A DNA stretch of 64,000 bases from Cephalotrichum gorgonifer (Eukaryota > Ascomycota > Sordariomycetes > Microascales > Microascaceae), in NCBI GenBank assembly GCA_900312665.1, contig ONZQ02000012.1, forward strand, positions 1,041,957 to 1,105,956, in the 5' to 3' direction. Position 1 is the stretch's first letter; each line of letters begins with the position of its first letter. A program made the position numbers and the translations under genes. The notes under the pieces were generated by a model. The model had not been told where the DNA came from and did no database searches. It saw only the letters and a list, made by a program, of their open reading frames with translations. Below are positions 21,527 to 34,637 of the stretch, in pieces.

Positions 21527-24500
21527 ATGGCTGCGCCGATACCAGAGCCTATTGCCATCGTCGGCAGTGGCTGCCGCTTTCCAGGTGGTGCGAGCTCGCC
21601 GTCAAAGCTGTGGGAGCTAATCCGGGAGCCTCACGACGTGCTGTGCGAGATCCCGTCGGACCGTTTCAACACGACGGGATTCTTCCACCCCGACGGGACT
21701 CACCACGCCACCACCAATGTCCGCCACTCGTACCTACTCCGAGAGGACGTCAAGGTCTTCGACGAGGCCTTCTTCAACATCAGCCCTAACGAGGCGGACT
21801 CTATTGACCCGCAGCAGCGGCTCCTTCTCGAGACGGTCTACGAGGCCTTGGAGGCAGGCGGTCACCCGATGGAGGCTCTGAGCGGATCGGATACGGCCGT
21901 CTACGTTGGTACCATGAGCGCCGATTATGGCGAGTCTGCTCTGCGGGATATGAACACGGTTCCAACCTACTTCGCCACGGGGACAAGTCGGGCAATCATC
22001 TCCAACCGTGTGTCGTACTTCTTCAACTGGCATGGCCCCTCCATGACTATTGACACGGCGTGCTCGTCCAGCCTGATTGCAGTGCATCAGGGTGTTCGGG
22101 CGCTGCGATCTGGCGACTCTCGCGTCGCCGTGGCGTGCGGTACTCAGGTCATCCTGGGACCTGGTGAGTGCCCCCAATAAGATCTCCAGGAGCAGTAACC
22201 TCGGACCTGAGTTAGATAGGACCAGGCAGCTGACGTATCAAACTCTGTGCCGCATATAGAGGCCTTCATCTATGAGAGCAACCTGAGGATGCTTTCGCCC
22301 AACAGCCGTTCCCGCATGTGGGACTCGGAAGCTGACGGCTACGCCCGCGGCGAGGGCGTGGCGGCTATCGTGCTGAAGCGCCTGAGTGATGCCATTGCTG
22401 ACAACGACCACATCGAGTGTGTGATCCGCGAGACGGGCGCAAACCAGGACGGGTTTTCGAGCGGCATCACGGTCCCCAGTGCCGACGCCCAGGCCACGCT
22501 CATCCGCCAGACGTACCGGCGGGCGGGTTTGGATCCGGAGAACAACTCGCGAGACCGTCCGCAGTTCTTCGAGGCCCACGGCACCGGAACCAAGGCCGGA
22601 GACCCCAAGGAGGCGGCCGCCATCCACCGCTGCCTCGGCGTGCACACTGCCGATGAGGCCGAGCCCCTATACGTAGGATCCGTCAAGACGGTCATCGGCC
22701 ACACCGAGGGCGCTGCTGGCCTAGCTGGCCTCCTCAAAGCCTCCGGGATTATCCAGAGGGGGTTCATCCCACCGAACCTGCTCTTTGATAGGCTGAACCC
22801 GGACATAGAGCCGTTCTACAAGGGACTTGAGGTCCCTACAAGCCTTCGTCCCTGGCCCCAGCTGCCCGAGGGCGTTCCTCGACGCGTAAGCGTAAATAGC
22901 TTCGGCTTCGGGGGCAGTAATGCACACGCCATCCTAGAGGAGTATCGCCCGACTGAGGGTGCTGCTCCTGGTACTGTTTCCAATAATTCGGATGCTACCA
23001 CCGACGTTGATGCTAGTGCTTCTCGAGTTTCCTTCACGCCGTTCGTCTTCTCTGCAGCGTCCGAGGCATCCCTGGTTAGCCAGTTGCAGGCATACTCGAA
23101 ACACTTTGTCGAAAATCCCGACATCTACCCGATCGACCTGGCGTGGACGCTGCAGTCTCGCAGAAGCCAGCTCCCGTTCAAGGTGTCGTTCTCCGCGGCG
23201 ACCATCGCGGAGCTCAGAGAAAGGATTGACGAGAGACTCACGTCCGCGGCGCAGCAGACCCCTGCCGGCACAATCGGCACTCGGTCCATCCTCGTCAACA
23301 AGGGCACGCCAGGTATCCTCGGTGTATTCACGGGACAGGGCGCACAGTGGCCGTCCATGGGGGCCGAGCTCATCCGATCCTCCGAGTTCGTGCACCAGCG
23401 TGTCCAGGAACTCGGCCAGTTCTTGGTCAGCTTGCCAGAGGCGGACCGTCCAGAGTGGGATCTCGAGCAGGAGATGCTTGCTGGGGCCGACGTGTCGCGC
23501 GTGGCGGAGGCCGCGCTCTCTCAACCGTTATGCACGGCAATCCAAATTATCCTTGTCGATCTGCTGCGGTCCGCTGGTGTCCGGTTCTCGGCTGTAGTCG
23601 GACATTCGTCGGGGGAGATCGGCGTCGCGTACGCCGCGGGCTTTCTCTCTGACAAGGATGCCATCCGGGTGGCTTATTACCGCGGGTTGTATGCGAGACT
23701 TGCCGGCAGCGCGACCCCTGCCGGCCACGAGAAGAAGGGCGCCATGATGGCCGTGGGAACGTCTTGTGAGGATGCGCAGCATCTCCTCGGACTGCGCGCC
23801 TTTAGGGGTCGGCTGGCCCTCGCGGCACACAACTCGTCCGCCAGCGTCACTTTGTCGGGCGACGCCGATGCCATTGCCCACGCGAAGAGAGTATTTGACG
23901 AGGAGAAGAAGTTTGCGAGGGTCCTAAAGGTCGACACCGCCTACCATTCTCACCACATGCTCCCGTGCGGAGACCCGTACGTGAGTACCCTGAAGGCCTG
24001 CGGTGTTCGAGCTCTTGACCCCCGGCGCGAGGGTGGTAATGAAACGTGCTCCTGGTTCTCCAGCGTCTTCCCCGACGGAAGCCCGATCGTGGCGAGCGAG
24101 GCACTCGAGGGAGAGTACTGGAGGGAGAATATGCAAAACGCCGTCCGCTTCGCCGACGCCGTCAAGAATGCCGTGGCAAGCAACGGCCAGATCGCCTGTG
24201 CTATTGAAGTAGGCCCTCACCCGGCTTTGAAAGGGCCAGCCACACAGAACATCGGGGAGGTATTGCCGAACCCGCTTCCGTACACGGGTGTCCTTAGTCG
24301 TGGTAAGAGTGACGTTCACTCCTTCTCGGACGGCTTGGGGTTCGTGTGGTCCCATCTCGGCGCGGGCAGCGGTCTCGACTTCCGGTCGTACGAGAAGTTG
24401 GTGTCCGCGTCGACCTATCCCTCCGCGCCGGATCCTAATCCGAAACTGGTGGTTGGCTTGCCGTCATACGAGTGGAACCATACTAGGCGCCACTGGCACG

Positions 24501-27500
24501 AGTCTCGCAAATCGAGGAGGTTCCACGGCCGCCAGCAACCTTTCCACGAGCTTCTAGGCGTCCTGTGCGAGGACTCTACGGACCGAGAGCTTCGGTGGCA
24601 GAACGTGCTCAAAGTGTCGGAGATGCCGTGGGTGGCGGGACACCAGCTCCAGGACCAGACGGTCTTCCCTGCTACGGGCTACATCGCCATGGCTATCGAG
24701 GCTGCCAGGATTCTGGCAGGCGACAGAGAGGTCGACGTGTTCGAGCTCCAGGACTTCTCCATTCCCCGAGCCATCGCATTCGAGGATGATAGCGCGGCGG
24801 GGGTCGAGACACTCGTCACCCTCACAGACATTACTGCTACGGCCACCGTCGGGATGGACGACGGAGAGACCGTGGCAAACTTCCTGGTTTACTCCTGCCC
24901 TGTCTCTACCGGTGCTGGCGCTACCACCGAACAGGAAATGAAGGTGACGGCGAGTGGCAGGGTGAAGATTGTGTTCGGCAAGGCTAGCACGGATGCTCTC
25001 TCTTCAACTCCTCCGCGCGACTCCGCCATGATCGATGTCGATGCGGACCGCTTCTATGACACACTTTCCAAGCTGGGCTACGGCTACTACGAGTCGTTCC
25101 GCGGTATGACATGTCTGAAGCGAAGGCACAACCTGTCGTCCGCAGTTATCGACTCGTACGTCTACGAGCAGCAGCCGACCTCTTCCTTCACACGGTATCT
25201 GGTGCACCCGACCTGGCTAGACGTGGCAATTCAGTCCTCGCTGCTCGCCTTCTCCATGCCCGGCGACCATCGGCTGTGGTCGCTCCACGTCCCCACGGCG
25301 ATCCGTAGCATTCGGGTAAGCCCGGCCGTGTGCGCCTCCCTACCGGCTCATTCGTTGGCGAAGTTTCCGGTATGGTCGTCGCTTGTTGACTCGGAGAAAT
25401 TCTCCGCAAGCATCGACGTATTCGGGGAGGATGGAACGTCGACTATGATTCAGGTTGAGGACTTGGAGATTTCGCCCTTTGCCCCGGCGACGGCGGCCGA
25501 TGATCGTCGTCTCTTCTCGTATACCAAGCTGGAGGTGGCCGCGCCCGATGGCGCTTCCGTCCTTGGGGGCGACCGTCCTACAGAAGACGAGGCCGACCTG
25601 GCTATACTATGCGAGCGGGTCTCCTTCTACTACATCAAGAAGTGGAAGGCCGAGCTTACGGACGAGGACTGGGCCAAGGGCCAGTCGCACCACCCCGCTC
25701 TCCGAAACTACGTGGACCACGTCCTCGATCTTGTGACTCAGGGCCGCCACCCGACCATCAAGGGAGAGTGGGCGAGTGATACTTCGGAACATATAAGGGT
25801 CATGGCCAGCGGATACCCCAGCAGCGTCGATCTTGCTATCATCTCTGCCGTGGGCGAGAACATCCCGGCCGCCGTGCGAGGCGACACGACGATCCTCGAA
25901 CATATGCTCGCCAACAACCTACTCGATAACTATTACAAGGGGGCACTGGGCTTTTCCGCGTACAACACGTTCCTGGCTCGCATGATGGAGCAGCTGGTGC
26001 ACCGATACCCGAATGGCAGGATCCTTGAAGTCGGGGCCGGCACGGGCGGCGCCACTCGGGGGGTCCTCCGCTCCATCGGCCATAAGATGGATTCGTACAC
26101 GTACACAGACATATCAACTGGCTTCCTCGGACGGGCGGCGGAGGCTTTCGAGGAGTGGGCCGACAAGATGACCTTCAAGACACTGGACATCGAGAGGCCA
26201 CCCGCGACTCAGGGATACCAGCCGCACTCGTACGACATCGTCGTTGCCTCCAACGTCCTCCACGCGACCTCCTCTATGCAGCGGACGCTGGAACATACGC
26301 GCCAGCTCCTCCGGCCGGGCGGTTACCTCGTGCTGCTGGAGATTACCAACAACGACTTCGTCCGCGGCGGAAGCGTGATGGGCGGCCTGACAGGCTGGTG
26401 GCTAGGAGTGGAGGACGGCCGCACGTTTGCGCCTACCATGACGCCGGGCCAGTGGCATACCAGCCTGCGCAAAGCCGGATTCGGTGGCGTCGACGCAATA
26501 ACGCCTGCTGTGGACCCGCTGACGTGGCCATTGTCCATCATGGCGTCCCAGGCCGTAGATGACCAAGTCAACTTCCTCCGGAAGCCCCTAGCCGGGGCCT
26601 CGGCGGTCCCGGTCCATCTCGGCAGCGTTGTGGTCCTCGGCGGAACAAGCGTTGAGGGCGCACGTGTTGCTGAGGAGATAATGGAGAACCTCGCACGCTA
26701 CTGCGGCAGCGTCACCGTGCTCCCCGGTCTGCCGACGGAGGAGGAGGCCGCGGACTTGACGCCAATGAGCACCGTCATCAATCTTGTGGACGTTGATATC
26801 TCACCCATCTTCAAGAACATGACGGCGGAGAAGTTGGAGGGCTTAAAGCGTGTATACGGGACCGCCGGTGCCCTGGTGTGGATCACCCGCAACGCCCAGG
26901 TAGACGAGCCGTACCACATGGCCAGCATTGCCTTCAGCCGCACATTACACTACGAAGCCGGCCACGTCAACATGAGCCACCTTGACGTCCCGGACCTCGG
27001 CCCCGGTGTCGCGAGGTCCATAGCTGAGCACGTCTTACGCCAGTTCGCCCTCGGGGAATGGGATGGCCGGGGCGGCTATGGAGGCGAGCAGAGGGGCGAG
27101 CTCCTATGGTCAAAGGAGCCAGAGTCCTACCTCGACCGTGGCGGCCAGATCAAGATCCCCCGCCTGGTCAATAACCTCCACCAGAACGCCAGGCTCAATT
27201 CCGCTCAGCGGGCCATCGATAACATGGTGTCCCTCGAGAGTTGTCCCAATGTTGTCCTGTCTATTTCTGACAACTCTTTCTCATCGCGCTCCGGGTACTC
27301 GTGTGCCCTCGTCGATCAAGTTCCTCCAGATAGGGGCGCCGCGCCACCAGGAGGGGCAAGGGGTGGGGGAGACAGGGTAAAGCTCGTCGCCTCTACTGTG
27401 CAAGCCACGCTCGTCGCCGCCGACACATTCCTCGTCGTGGGCATCGGCAGAGATGTGGAGAAGAACTTGGTAGTCACCTTGTCCGACATCAACTCGCCTA

Positions 27501-30500
27501 AGATAACCCCTATTGCCAGGGTCCCACTCGGCTCTACATGGCCCGTGGACAATCTACTGGTCCGCATCGCCGCAGAGCTCACAGGTTGTGCCCTAATACA
27601 GGCAGTTTCTCCCGGAAGTAGTATCCTGGTCCACGCCTCGGTTGAGGATCGCTTCCTAGCCTCCTCTCTATCACGCCGAGCGGCTACTGTGGAGTCCGTC
27701 CGCCTCACGTTAACTTATGACACGAGAGCGTTCGTAAACGAGACAGTCCCGGGCTCGTGGATCGGGCTGAGTGCTCGCGCGGCTACCCACATCATTCGCG
27801 ATGCTGTGAGGCGGGCCAAGCCTACTCACTTCCTTGATCTGACGGCAACGTTGACACGCGCGCCCAGCGAGCTTGGCGCCAGGATTTCCCACGTCCTACC
27901 GTCGAACATTAGGCGCATCCATCACTCGGATATCTGCCGATGCCAACCCTCGTCACTTTCTGAAACAGAAGGTCTACCCGCTCTTCTCCAGAGCTCCGTC
28001 ACTGCTGTCATGGCCCAGGGAGGAGAGGCGAAAAACGCCGCCGTTCGGGACCTAGTAGTCCAGATCGACCAGATCCACGACCCATCTCTGACCATCCATG
28101 CCAGGAGCGTGGTGCGTTGGTCCCGGGACTCGGTCGAGAACGACGACGACGTCAAGGTTAGGGTTGGAGTCAGGCGCGTCGACGCTCAGCGTCTCTTCTC
28201 CAAGAACAAGACCTACCTGCTTGTGGGGCTTACTGGCGAGATTGGTCGGTCTCTCTGCGAGTGGATGGTGGCTAACGGAGCCGGCTGCGTGTGGTTGACG
28301 AGCCGCAGCCCCAAGATCGACCAGGGGTGGCTCGAATCTCTCCAAGCGACACACGACTCAACCATCAGGGTCGCCTCACTCCACGTCACTGACAAAGGCG
28401 CCATAGAGAGGCTCGTGGCGGAGATCAGGGCTACCTGCCCTCCCATTGCCGGGGTCGCCAACGGAGCCATGGTGCTGCGCGACTGCCTGTTCTCCGAGAT
28501 GCCGATAGACGACCTCCAAACGGTGCTCGGGCCCAAGATCGACGGCTCACGTAACCTTGACGAGGTGTTCCACAACGACGACCTCGACTTCTTCGTCCTC
28601 TTGTCGTCATCGGCCCAGGTCATAGGCAACATGGGCCAGTCCAACTACACCGCGGCCAACGGCTACCTCACCACCCTCGCCCGGAAGAGACGCCGGCGCG
28701 GATTGGCAGCATCTGCCCTGGACATTGGTCGCGTGGCAGGCATCGGATACATAGAAACTGCACGGCAGGCTGTCGTGGATCAGGTGTCCCGTCTTGGCCT
28801 CATGCCCATCTCGGAGCCTGATTTCCGCCAGACCTTTGCTGAGGCGATCCTTGCAGGCTACCCGATGCCCGGGGATACGGAAGGCGGCAAGATCCCGGCC
28901 GCCGTTGTCACCACTGGTATCAGCACAGTTCGTGACAACGAAGATGTCATGAATCCCTGGTTGGACAATCCCGTCTTCTCCCACTGCATTGCCAAGCCCA
29001 GTGCGGTTAAGCTTGCCGAGGCCGGGACGAGTAAGAAGGTCGCCCTGCCCGTGGCTCAGCAGCTTGCTGGAGCTGCGAGCAAGGAAGAGGCGTTGGAAAT
29101 ATTACAAGGTGGGTACACGCCGTCGTCATCTCATTCACAGAACTTCGTTTCCTCCCCATTCCCTACCGCCTCCCGTGTGTTTGTGCGGGTGCCTGTTATA
29201 GAAGTTGCTAACCCAGGGCTTTTCCCTGTCTCACACAGAATGCTTCTCGGCCAAGGTAAAGGTCATGCTTCAGATCTCGGATAGACCAGTCGACCCAGAA
29301 ACAGCTCTCGTCGAGCTCGGCGTTGACTCTCTCATTGCCGTGGAGGTCCGGTCATGGTTCCTCAAGGAGCTCCAAGTCGACGTTCCAGTTCTTAAGGTGG
29401 TGGGTGGGGCCTCGCTCGCCGAACTCTGCCAGCGTGCCATGGACAAGCTTCCCGCGTTTAGTGTTGACGGTGGTGACCTCGGCAAGCCAGCGCTGAAACA
29501 GGCTCCGGAAGCGGGAGTCTACAGCCATCCACCGCCTCCAGCTTCTAATCCTCGCACAACATCTACAGCTGTTGCCATCCCTTCGCCCTTTGACGGCTTG
29601 GTCGGGCCTTTTTCCCAGGCCGCACAAGTCCTAGTGCCGCTAACGGCAGATCCGGAATCAGCATCGGCGTCGGCACCGGCATCGACACCTGTTGACGAGC
29701 TCTCCTCGAGACCGGGATCACTGGATGGAGCTCTAGCGACGACCCCGAATACTGAAATGACCCCTCTGGCGCCATCCGATGCAGACACAGCAGCAGAATC
29801 GCAGAGTCCAGAGAGGAAGTTCCTGAGGACGGAGCAAATCTCCTTCGGCCAGTCGAGGTTCTGGTTTCTCCAGCTCCTCCTCGAGGACCCCTTAGCCTCG
29901 AATGTTTCCTTCTATATTAAGGTCACTGGAACCTTGCGCATCGGCGACTTGGAGAGGGCGGTTCGCGTGGTCATGTCTAGGCACGAGGCCCTGCGCACGG
30001 CGTTCGTGGTGGACGAGACCCATTCGGACCAGGCGTACCAGAAAGTCCTAGACAAGTCACTCATCTGGCTGGACGTCAGGAGCGCCGGGTCTGCGGAGGA
30101 GGCGAGCGCGGTGTACCATGATCTACGACAACATGCCTTCGATCTCGGGAGCGGCGAGCTGATCCGCCTACTCCTCGTCTCCGTCTCTCCCACCCTGCAC
30201 TATTTCATGTTCCACTACCATCACATCGCCATGGACGGCATTAGCTTCCAGGTTCTGGTCAGGGATCTCGAAAAGGCCTACAGGTTCCAGTCTCTGGGTC
30301 CGGCCCCGCGACAGTTCCCTGATTACTCGCGCGCCCAGCGGGAGGCCTACCGGGCGGGCGATATGAACCGAGAGCTCGACTACTGGCGAACCATCTTCCC
30401 TGCCGGCCAGGAGCCCCCAGTCCTGCCATTACTCCCCATGGCTAGCACCAGCTCACGTGTGGCGATGAAGGACTTCAGTGTACATCAGGTAATGCAGAGG

Positions 30501-33500
30501 ATTGAGCCAGCACTGATGGCGCGGATCAAGGCGGTGTCCAAGTCCAACAGGTCAACTCCTTTCCATTTCTACCTAGCCGCCTTCAAGACGATGTTGTTCA
30601 AGTTCGCAGACACGAATGACCTGACCATCGGTATCGCCGATGCTAATCGCACAGACAGCGACATCATGGGCAGCATCGGCTTCTTCTTGAACCTACTGGC
30701 CCTGCGATTTCGGCGACTGGACTCACAGCCCTTCTCGGATGCCGTTTCTGAAGCTCGTACCACGGCCTATGGCGCCCTGGGAAACTCGCGTCTGCCATTC
30801 GACGTTCTCTTGGAGGAGCTGAATGTGGCCCGGTTCTCGACCCATAGCCCATTCTTCCAGGCTTTCTTCGACTACCGTCAGGGCGCTCAGGAGAAGTTCT
30901 CCTGGGGCGACACGCAGTTTGAAATCGAGGAAGCTAACATGGGGCGGACAGCCTACGACATGACCTTAGACGTGACCGATAACGCCCGAGATTCGCTGGT
31001 CATCTTTAGGGTGCAGAGAGGGCTGTATGACCTCACAGCCGCGGGCCTGTTGCTCGAGACTTATATCCATTTGCTAGATGTCCTCTCCAGCGAGCCTACA
31101 CTTCCGTTGGAGTCAACTCCAGTCTTCAGCAAGGCACAGCTATCCCGAGCCACCGAGATTGGCCGCGGGCCCAAACTAGTTTCCTCCTGGCCTCCTACCC
31201 TCCCCCTCAGGATTGACGAGGTGGCTAGGCGAGTCCCCGGTGACGTCGCTCTCAAAGATGGCCACGGGGCCTCTCTCAGGTATTCAGATCTCATGGACCG
31301 CGTCGAGTCCATCGCCGAGGCCCTGGCTCAAGCAGGTGTCGGCTCTGGTGGCCGTGTGCCGGTCTTCCAGGACGCCGCTGCTGACTGGCTTTGCTCCATG
31401 CTTGCCATAATGCGCGTCGGCGGTATCTACGTGCCCCTGGACCTCAGGAACCCTCTGCCTCGCCTCGCAGCCGTCGTGGCGGACTGCGAACCGGTCACCA
31501 TCCTGGTAGATTCTACGACCCGGAGCGACGTTGGGCAGATCAACGCTACTGATGTGACTGTTATTGATGTCTCGCGCCTCGCGTCGAAGCCGTCTAAGCC
31601 CGTTCCTAACGTCTCCACAGGCGATTCGCCCGCGGCGATCCTGTATACAAGTGGATCGACCGGCACGCCAAAGGGAATCGTGGTCACTCATCGCGGCCTC
31701 CGCAACGAGATCGAGGGGTATACCCGCACGTGGAAGCTTGGTGCCGAGCGTACGCTTCAGCAGAGCGCCTTCACCTTCAACCACTCCATGGACCAGATCT
31801 ACACCGGCCTCAGCAACGGAGGGATGGTATACATCGTCCCCTGGAGCGAGCGAGGGGACCCGCTCCAAGTCACCCGTATAGTCAGGGAAGAATCCATCAC
31901 ATACACCAAGGCCACGCCGGCCGAGTACTCGCTCTGGCTGCAGTACGGTGGGGACAACCTGCGGCTGGCTGACAAGTGGCGTGCTGCCTTTGGTGGTGGC
32001 GAGTCCATGGATAGGGCCCTGACGAGGGGGTTCGCTGGCCTAGGTCTGCGGCAACTGCGCCTCCACAATTCGTACGGCCCGACCGAGATCTCCATCTCGT
32101 CGACCAAGATGGAGCTCGACTACCGGAACTCGGCGGCCATGGAAGCCGACGGCGGCCGTATCCCGTGCGGATTCTCCCTTCCCAACTACCACGCCTACAT
32201 AGTGGACGAGAAGCTCCGCCCCCTGCCCGCTGGGATGGCAGGCGAACTCTGCATCGGCGGTGCCGGCGTGTCCCTAGGCTACCTGAGGAACAAGGATCTG
32301 ACGGACCAGTACTTCGTGCACAACCCTTTCGCGACCGCGGACGATACAGAAAACGGATGGACTCGCATGTACCGCACTGGTGACATTTGCCACTTCCGCC
32401 ACGACGGCGCCCTGGTCTTCCACAGCCGCATGGCAGGTGATACGCAGGTCAAGATTCGCGGGCTGCGGATCGAGCTAAACGACATCGAGAGCAACATCGT
32501 CGCCACGTCTGAGGGCGTCATCAAAGAGGCCGTCGCCACTCTCCGCGAGGGCGATCCGGACTTCCTAGTCGCCCATGTCGTGCTCGCGCAGCAGCCTCCC
32601 GGAAATACCGAGACTTACCTGGCTAACCTTCTCAGCCGGCTCCCGGTCCCGCAGTACATGGTCCCCGTGGTCGCCATCTCGCTCGAGAGGCTTCCGCTCA
32701 CCAACCACTGCAAGGTAGACCGCAGGGCGATAAAGGAGCTACCGCTCCCCCAGAATGTCAGGGTCGGTGGCGGTTCCCACGAGGAGAACGACGATGACGA
32801 GGAACTGACGGAGACGATGGTGCGGCTCAGGGGTGTGTGGCTGGACGTCCTCAAGAACAAACATGTCGAGTTTGACATTTCGCCCTCATCAAGCTTCTTC
32901 CTCGTCGGCGGCAATTCGCTCCTAGCCATCCGGCTCCAGTCGCGTATTCGAGACGTCTTCAACGTCACCGTCCGCCTCGTTGATCTCCTCCATTCTAACA
33001 AGCTGGGCGAGATGTCCCATAAGATCGACGAGAGCGTCAGGGTGGACCACATAGATTGGGATCACGAGACGAAGCCGCCTTCCCTGCCTGACTTCCTTCT
33101 GACCAACTCCCCCAAGGGCTTCGAGCGAAAAGAGAAGAAGACAGTCCTTTTAACTGGTAGCACGGGATTCCTCGCCAAATACATCCTGTCGCAGCTTCTC
33201 GCTAACCCGGCTGTGGACGCAATCCACCACGTCGCTGTCCGTGACCCTTCTAAACTCAGGCAAACTGCTAGTACTACCAGCAGCGCGCCCAAGGTAGTCA
33301 CACACACCGGTGACCTCACCGCCCCTCTCCTCGGACTTTCCGAGGCTGAATTCAGTCATCTCGCTAGCACTGTGGACGTAATCCTACACTTAGGTGCCGC
33401 GCGTTCCTTCTGGGACAACTACCGCGTCCTCCGCCCCGTCAATGTCCTGGCGACAGCTGAACTGGTGAAGATAGCTGCGCCGCGCCGCGCCCATATACAC

Positions 33501-34106
33501 TACATCTCTACCTTTGGCGTACTTCCCCAGGATGGAGATCACTTTGCATCTCCCAGCTCGGCCGCGGCCAATGTTCCCGCGTCCGACGGTAGTAGTAACG
33601 GGTACGTGGCCACGAAATGGGCAAGCGAGCGCATCCTCGAGCGCTCCGCTGACGAACTGGGCGTTCCGGCCACGATATACCGCTTCCTGCCTGCCTCACA
33701 GAGCACGGAGGCGACTCCGGGGGACGTACTGGACGAATTTGTCCGCTTCGTCGACATCGTGGGCGCCGCCCCGGACATGACCGGCTGGCGTGGTCGTATC
33801 GACATGATTCCTGCGGCTCAGGCAGCGGCCTGGCTTCTGGACTCGGCATCCAACACGGCCAGCGACGAAAATGGGAGAGTCAAGTTCGTGCATGCCGAGA
33901 GCACCGCTGTTGTGAACGTGGAGAATCTACGAAATGCAATGGAGGAGGAGCGCTCGCGCCACGGGAGGGGAAATACCATGCCTGGCCTCCGTTGGCTGGG
34001 CCGCATCAAGCAGTTCGGATTTAACTACTTGTTTACGTCACAGCAGGCGAAGATACAGGAAACTGGCGCGAGTGGGAAAAGCAGCGAGTTCGAGTCACGT
34101 CGTTAG
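21527..34106 (+). CDS. Hybrid highly reducing PKS-NRPS synthase (4117 aa)
   Basis: Builds a reduced, methylated polyketide, joins it to one amino acid and releases it. Exons 21527-22163, 22260-29108 and 29239-34106. KS: DTACSSS with Cys179, His319 (EAHGTGT) and His360 (GHTEG). AT: FTGQGAQWPSMG and GHSSGE with Ser662. DH: His1007 in GHQLQDQTVFPATGY (the usual Gly four after His is Asp) and Asp1200 in HPTWLDVAIQ. MT: LEVGAGTGGATRG near 1468. Between MT and KR there is no NADPH-binding ER motif, only a structural region. KR: TYLLVGLTGEIGRSL near 2197 and Tyr2342 (GQSNYTAANGY). ACP: GVDSL, Ser2526. C: HHIAMDG at 2823-2829. A: LYTSGSTGTPKGI from 3297 and NSYGPTE. PCP: GGNSL, Ser3722. R: VLLTGSTGFLAKYIL from 3798, with Ser3919, Tyr3951 and Lys3955. 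The frame is uninterrupted, so the enzyme looks functional. Partner enoyl reductase upstream, regulator downstream. Confidence 0.96.
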
Positions 34107-34637
34107 ATGGGATGGGAAGTGTTCCTTCTCTATCCGTCGATATCTAGGTCGTCAGCGAATTGTGTATTCGTTATTACGTGTTTTTAGTGCTTATTCCTTT
34201 GGTTGTCTGCTGCTTTGGTCAGATAAGGAGTTGAAGGCTGGGCATGAACGATCTTTCGCTCTTTTTTTTTTTTACGACGGATGGAGTCTATGAATGTGTG
34301 TTGCGGGCAAGAATACAGAGGTTTCTGTTCTCTCCTTCAATATAAAGCACCGAGCCTACATATGCCTCATGAAGGCTCTGCTTATGATCATTTCTGTCGT
34401 GTTCCATTCAAAGTATTCCCGGTCGCGTCGGGAAGTGGACATATATATATTTGCGTGTATGTGTGTTAGTGGCGGTACGCCTTTGTGCTCCGATCCCATT
34501 ATATGAAAACCTCCTATTTGCAAGACATTCTGCAAAAGTAGCTACTTCAATGTGCAAAAAAGAAAAACAACAAAAAGAAAAGGAAAATTCGAAAGCTGAA
34601 AACGCCAACTGAAACACACAGCAGAAAAACAAACTTG
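34107..34637. other. Convergent 3' spacer
   Basis: AT-rich 3' flanks of the synthase (plus strand) and the regulator (minus strand), which converge here. Holds poly-T (34261-34272), A-rich runs around 34555-34590 and a short TA microsatellite near 34441. No gene. Confidence 0.7.

Noticed and set aside
21527..34106. An internal functional enoyl reductase domain in the synthase
   Set aside because: No NADPH-binding LVHAAAGGVG-like motif exists between the methyltransferase and ketoreductase; a separate enoyl reductase is encoded upstream.
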